Position numbers and translations under genes: made by a program | Notes under the pieces: generated by a model | Seen by the model: only the letters and a program-made list of their open reading frames with translations | Told to the model about the DNA's origin: nothing | Database searches by the model: none | Shown here: piece by piece, positions 32,676 to 34,756 of the stretch | Position numbering within the stretch: position 1 is the stretch's first letter | Layout of the letters: each line of letters begins with the position of its first letter | Assembly: GCA_049322755.1 (NCBI GenBank) | Contig: JBMOQX010000064.1 | Location: 1 to 34,756, forward strand | Direction of reading: 5' to 3' | Length of the DNA stretch: 34,756 nt | Source of the DNA: DATIUV01 sp049322755 | GTDB taxonomy: Bacteria > Pseudomonadota > Gammaproteobacteria > Burkholderiales > UBA6910

Positions 32676-33361
32676 TGCGCCTGCGCCGCGGCGGCGGCAC
32701 GGGCCTGCTCCAGGCGCTCGGTGGTGCCGACGTCGAACCACAAGCCGTCGTAGCGCCGCGCCAGCAGGCGCCCCTGCGCCGCCGCGCTCCTCAACCGGGG
32801 GCCGAGCGGCGCCCGGGACCCGGCGGCGACATCGGCCACCAGCCGCGGGTGCATCAGCGCGATGCCGGCGTAGGTGAGCCGCGGCGCGCCATCCAAGCGT
32901 GCGAGTTCGCCGTTCAACGCGAAATCCCCCCGTGCATGGTGCGCCGGATTGGGAACCAGCACCATGAGGGCGTCGGCCGCGCCGGCCGCGAGCCGCGCCG
33001 CCGCGGGGATCAGCTCCGCCAGCGGGTAATCCGTATACACGTCCGCGTTGACCAGCAGGAACGGCGCATCGCCCAGCAGCGGGCGCGCGAACGCGATGCC
33101 GCCCGCGGTCTCCAGCGCCTCGGGCTCGCGGGAATAACGGATGGTGACGCCGAATCGCGCCCCGTCGGCGAGGTGGCGCTCGATCTGATCGCCGAGGTGC
33201 GCGTGATTGATGACCAGCTCGCGCACGCCGGCGGCGGCCAGGCGGCGCGCATGCCATTCAATCAACGGCCGCCCGCCCACCTCCAGCATCGGCTTGGGCA
33301 CGCGGTCGGTCAGGGGCCGCAGCCGCTCGCCGCGGCCGGCCGCCAGGATCATCGCTTTCAA
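32672..33361 (-). CDS. murU: N-acetylmuramate-1-phosphate uridylyltransferase
   Basis: Sugar-phosphate nucleotidyltransferase of the MurU type. With AmgK it salvages MurNAc from cell wall turnover directly to UDP-MurNAc, bypassing the fosfomycin-sensitive de novo route. Seen are the nucleotide-binding N-terminus LAAGRGERLRPLTDRVPKPML, the metal site around LLVNADVYTDYPL, and YDGLWFDVGTTERL at the end. I chose TTG at 33361, because it yields the canonical start (M)KAMILAAG and overlaps the amgK stop as TTGA; the next option is ATG 33352, three codons later. The gene gives 229 residues, normal for MurU. Its own stop overlaps the next hypothetical gene. Confidence 0.9.
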   Translation of the reverse strand: MKAMILAAGRGERLRPLTDRVPKPMLEVGGRPLIEWHARRLAAAGVRELVINHAHLGDQIERHLADGARFGVTIRYSREPEALETAGGIAFARPLLGDAPFLLVNADVYTDYPLAELIPAAARLAAGAADALMVLVPNPAHHARGDFALNGELARLDGAPRLTYAGIALMHPRLVADVAAGSRAPLGPRLRSAAAQGRLLARRYDGLWFDVGTTERLEQARAAAAAQAQ

Positions 33362-34368
33362 AACGTGTACCCGACGCGGGCCGCACGGTTCTCCAGCTCG
33401 TCCAGCAGCCGGATCAGTGGCGCCAGCTGCCGGTAGCGGCCGGCGGCGGCGCGCACGTAACCGATGAAGCGGGGCGTGTCGGCCAGGTACTGCGGCTTGC
33501 CGTCGCGATACTGGATGCGGGCGAAGATGCCCAGCACCTTGAGGTGGCGCTGCACGCCCATCCACTCGAAAGCGCGGTAGAACCCGCCGAAGTCGGGCTC
33601 CACGGGCAGGCCGGCGCGGCGCGCTTTCTCCCAGTAGCGCACGGTCCAGTCCAGGACCTGCTCCTCGTCCCAGCTCAAGAACGCGTCGCGGAACAACGAC
33701 ACGACGTCGTAGGTGATGGGCCCCACCACCGCGTCCTGAAAATCCAGCACGCCGGGATTGGGTTCGCTCACCATCAGGTTGCGCGGCATGAAGTCCCGGT
33801 GAACATAGACGCAGGGCTGCGCCAGCGCGCTGTCGATGAGCAGGCGGAACACGGACTCCAGCGCTTCGCGCTGGGGCGCCGCCAGCGCCCGCCCCAGGTG
33901 CCGCGCGACGTACCAGTCGGGAAACAGGTCGAGCTCGCGGCGCAGCAGCGCTTCATCGTAAGGCGGCAGCACGCCGGGGCGCGTCGCCTGCTGCCAGCGC
34001 ACCAGCGCATCGGTGGCATCGGCGAACAGCGGCGCCGGATCGGCCTGCGGCAGCACGTCCAGGTAGGTGCGCTCCCCCAGGTCCGACAGCAGCACGAAAC
34101 CCCGCGCCGGATCCCAGGCGTGAACGGTCGGCACATGCAGCCCCGCCTCCGCCATCAGGCGCGCGATGCGCACGAAGGGCCCGGTGTCCTCCTTGTCCGG
34201 CGGCGCGTCCATGACGATCCAGGTCGTGCCGCGGGCGGAGAAGCGAAAGTAGCGCCGGAAACTGGCGTCCGCCGATGCCGGCGCCAGCGCCACCGGCGCC
34301 GCGTCGAAGTGCGCGCACAGCCATGCCCCCAATTGCTCTACACGATCGCCGGGTCGTTCGCCAGTCAT
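33358..34368 (-). CDS. amgK: N-acetylmuramate/N-acetylglucosamine anomeric kinase
   Basis: A cytosolic aminoglycoside-phosphotransferase-fold kinase that phosphorylates the anomeric carbon of MurNAc and GlcNAc. Its product is the substrate of the coupled MurU. The kinase hallmarks are visible: SFRRYFRFSARGTTWIVMDAPP (nucleotide loop and Lys-equivalent region), the catalytic loop YVHRDFMPRNLMV, and the metal-binding GVLDFQDAVVGPITYDVVSLFRD. From ATG 34368 it has 336 residues; a GTG four codons upstream (34380) is an equally possible start, and neither has a clear ribosome site. A TAAAAT at 34399-34394 (minus strand) may be the -10. It is divergent from lptD. Confidence 0.9.
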   Translation of the reverse strand: MTGERPGDRVEQLGAWLCAHFDAAPVALAPASADASFRRYFRFSARGTTWIVMDAPPDKEDTGPFVRIARLMAEAGLHVPTVHAWDPARGFVLLSDLGERTYLDVLPQADPAPLFADATDALVRWQQATRPGVLPPYDEALLRRELDLFPDWYVARHLGRALAAPQREALESVFRLLIDSALAQPCVYVHRDFMPRNLMVSEPNPGVLDFQDAVVGPITYDVVSLFRDAFLSWDEEQVLDWTVRYWEKARRAGLPVEPDFGGFYRAFEWMGVQRHLKVLGIFARIQYRDGKPQYLADTPRFIGYVRAAAGRYRQLAPLIRLLDELENRAARVGYTF

Positions 34369-34577
34369 TGCTGTGGTCACGGGTTTTGTGAGATTTTAGC
34401 AGCAGGACCCGAAAGGCTCTGAGCAGGTCCGTCCCGCGCGCCATGCCTTGACGGCAGGCCGCCGTCGCGGCAGTTGGTGGGTGCGCCGGCCCGTAGCGGC
34501 TCCACGGCCGAGCGGCGCAATGCCGCGCGATCCCACGCCGTGGGCTTGTTCAGGATTTTCACAACACGAACCTGGGG

Positions 34578-34756
34578 ATGCACCGCTTCCTTCACCGACC
34601 GCTGGCGCTGGCAGTTGCCGGACTGTTCTGCGCGCCGGCGCTGGCGGAGCCCTTGGGATTGCCCAAACTTGAGGTCGATCCGCAGCTGATCGCACCGGCG
34701 CCCGCCCAGCGCGCGGGCCAGCAACCGGCGGCGGCCCCCGAGCTCGAACCCGCGCC
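34578..34756 (+). CDS. lptD: LPS-assembly protein LptD, N-terminus only
   Basis: ATG 34578, behind CTGGGG, opens a frame that runs off the end of the window (59 complete codons). The product begins with a Sec signal peptide (MHRFLHRPLALAVAGLF then CAPALAEP), followed by a Pro/Ala-rich stretch (LPKLEVDPQLIAPAPAQ). No diagnostic LptD domain is inside the window. The assignment rests on the signal peptide, the Pro-rich start seen in many betaproteobacterial LptD proteins, and above all the divergent position next to amgK, which is where lptD lies in many proteobacteria. LptD is the outer membrane barrel that inserts lipopolysaccharide. Confidence 0.72.
   Translation, partial: MHRFLHRPLALAVAGLFCAPALAEPLGLPKLEVDPQLIAPAPAQRAGQQPAAAPELEPA

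Overview
The window is a gene-dense, GC-rich stretch of bacterial chromosome, most probably from a betaproteobacterium. The evidence is the conserved order lptD / amgK-murU-pepP-ubiH-dusB-fis-purH-purD, the ubiC-ubiA pair, a single-copy ilvD/lgt neighbourhood, a PEP-CTERM surface protein and a complete branched-chain amino acid ABC transporter. I cannot fix a genus from sequence alone.

Layout. Positions 1-2122 are accessory in character: the 3' part of a PEP-CTERM protein, a perfect 16-bp terminator hairpin, and a TPR gene broken by a frameshift. Positions 2180-6224 (minus strand) hold ridA-recG and ubiC-ubiA. Positions 6353-9742 mix a small TPR protein, a YiiX-like cysteine hydrolase, a CigR-family Tat-exported protein, a fragment of a four-carbon acid sugar kinase (otnK), a Phd/ParE-type toxin-antitoxin pair and tRNA-Ala(CGC). 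This stretch has the clearest rearrangement scars in the window. Positions 9806-11348 (minus) hold a fatty acid desaturase overlapping lgt. Positions 11550-21125 (plus) hold ilvD, a small unknown protein, a DUF255 thioredoxin-domain protein, a cytochrome c and livK-livH-livM-livG-livF. Positions 21130-34368 (minus) are thirteen co-directional genes: amgK, murU, a hypothetical, pepP, ubiH, dusB, fis, purH, purD, hemF, an ACT-domain protein, a UPF0210/PFL protein and an NSS-family transporter. The last bases carry the divergent start of lptD.

How the genes fit together. UbiC, UbiA and UbiH belong to ubiquinone synthesis. AmgK and MurU recycle peptidoglycan sugars to UDP-MurNAc. PurH and PurD are purine synthesis steps, HemF is a haem synthesis step, and IlvD makes branched-chain amino acid precursors beside a Liv uptake system. 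Many neighbours are joined by 1-4 base stop/start overlaps (ubiC/ubiA, livM/livG/livF, purD/hemF/ACT/PFL, dusB/fis, pepP/ubiH, amgK/murU/hypothetical, Phd/ParE), which implies translational coupling.

Most of the window is ordinary housekeeping DNA. I found no CRISPR array, phage or intact insertion sequence, and no convincing new multi-gene system. The items most worth a second look are the tRNA-adjacent scar at about 8117-9742, the palindromic repeat between purH and purD, the broken TPR gene, and the unknown small gene inserted between murU and pepP.
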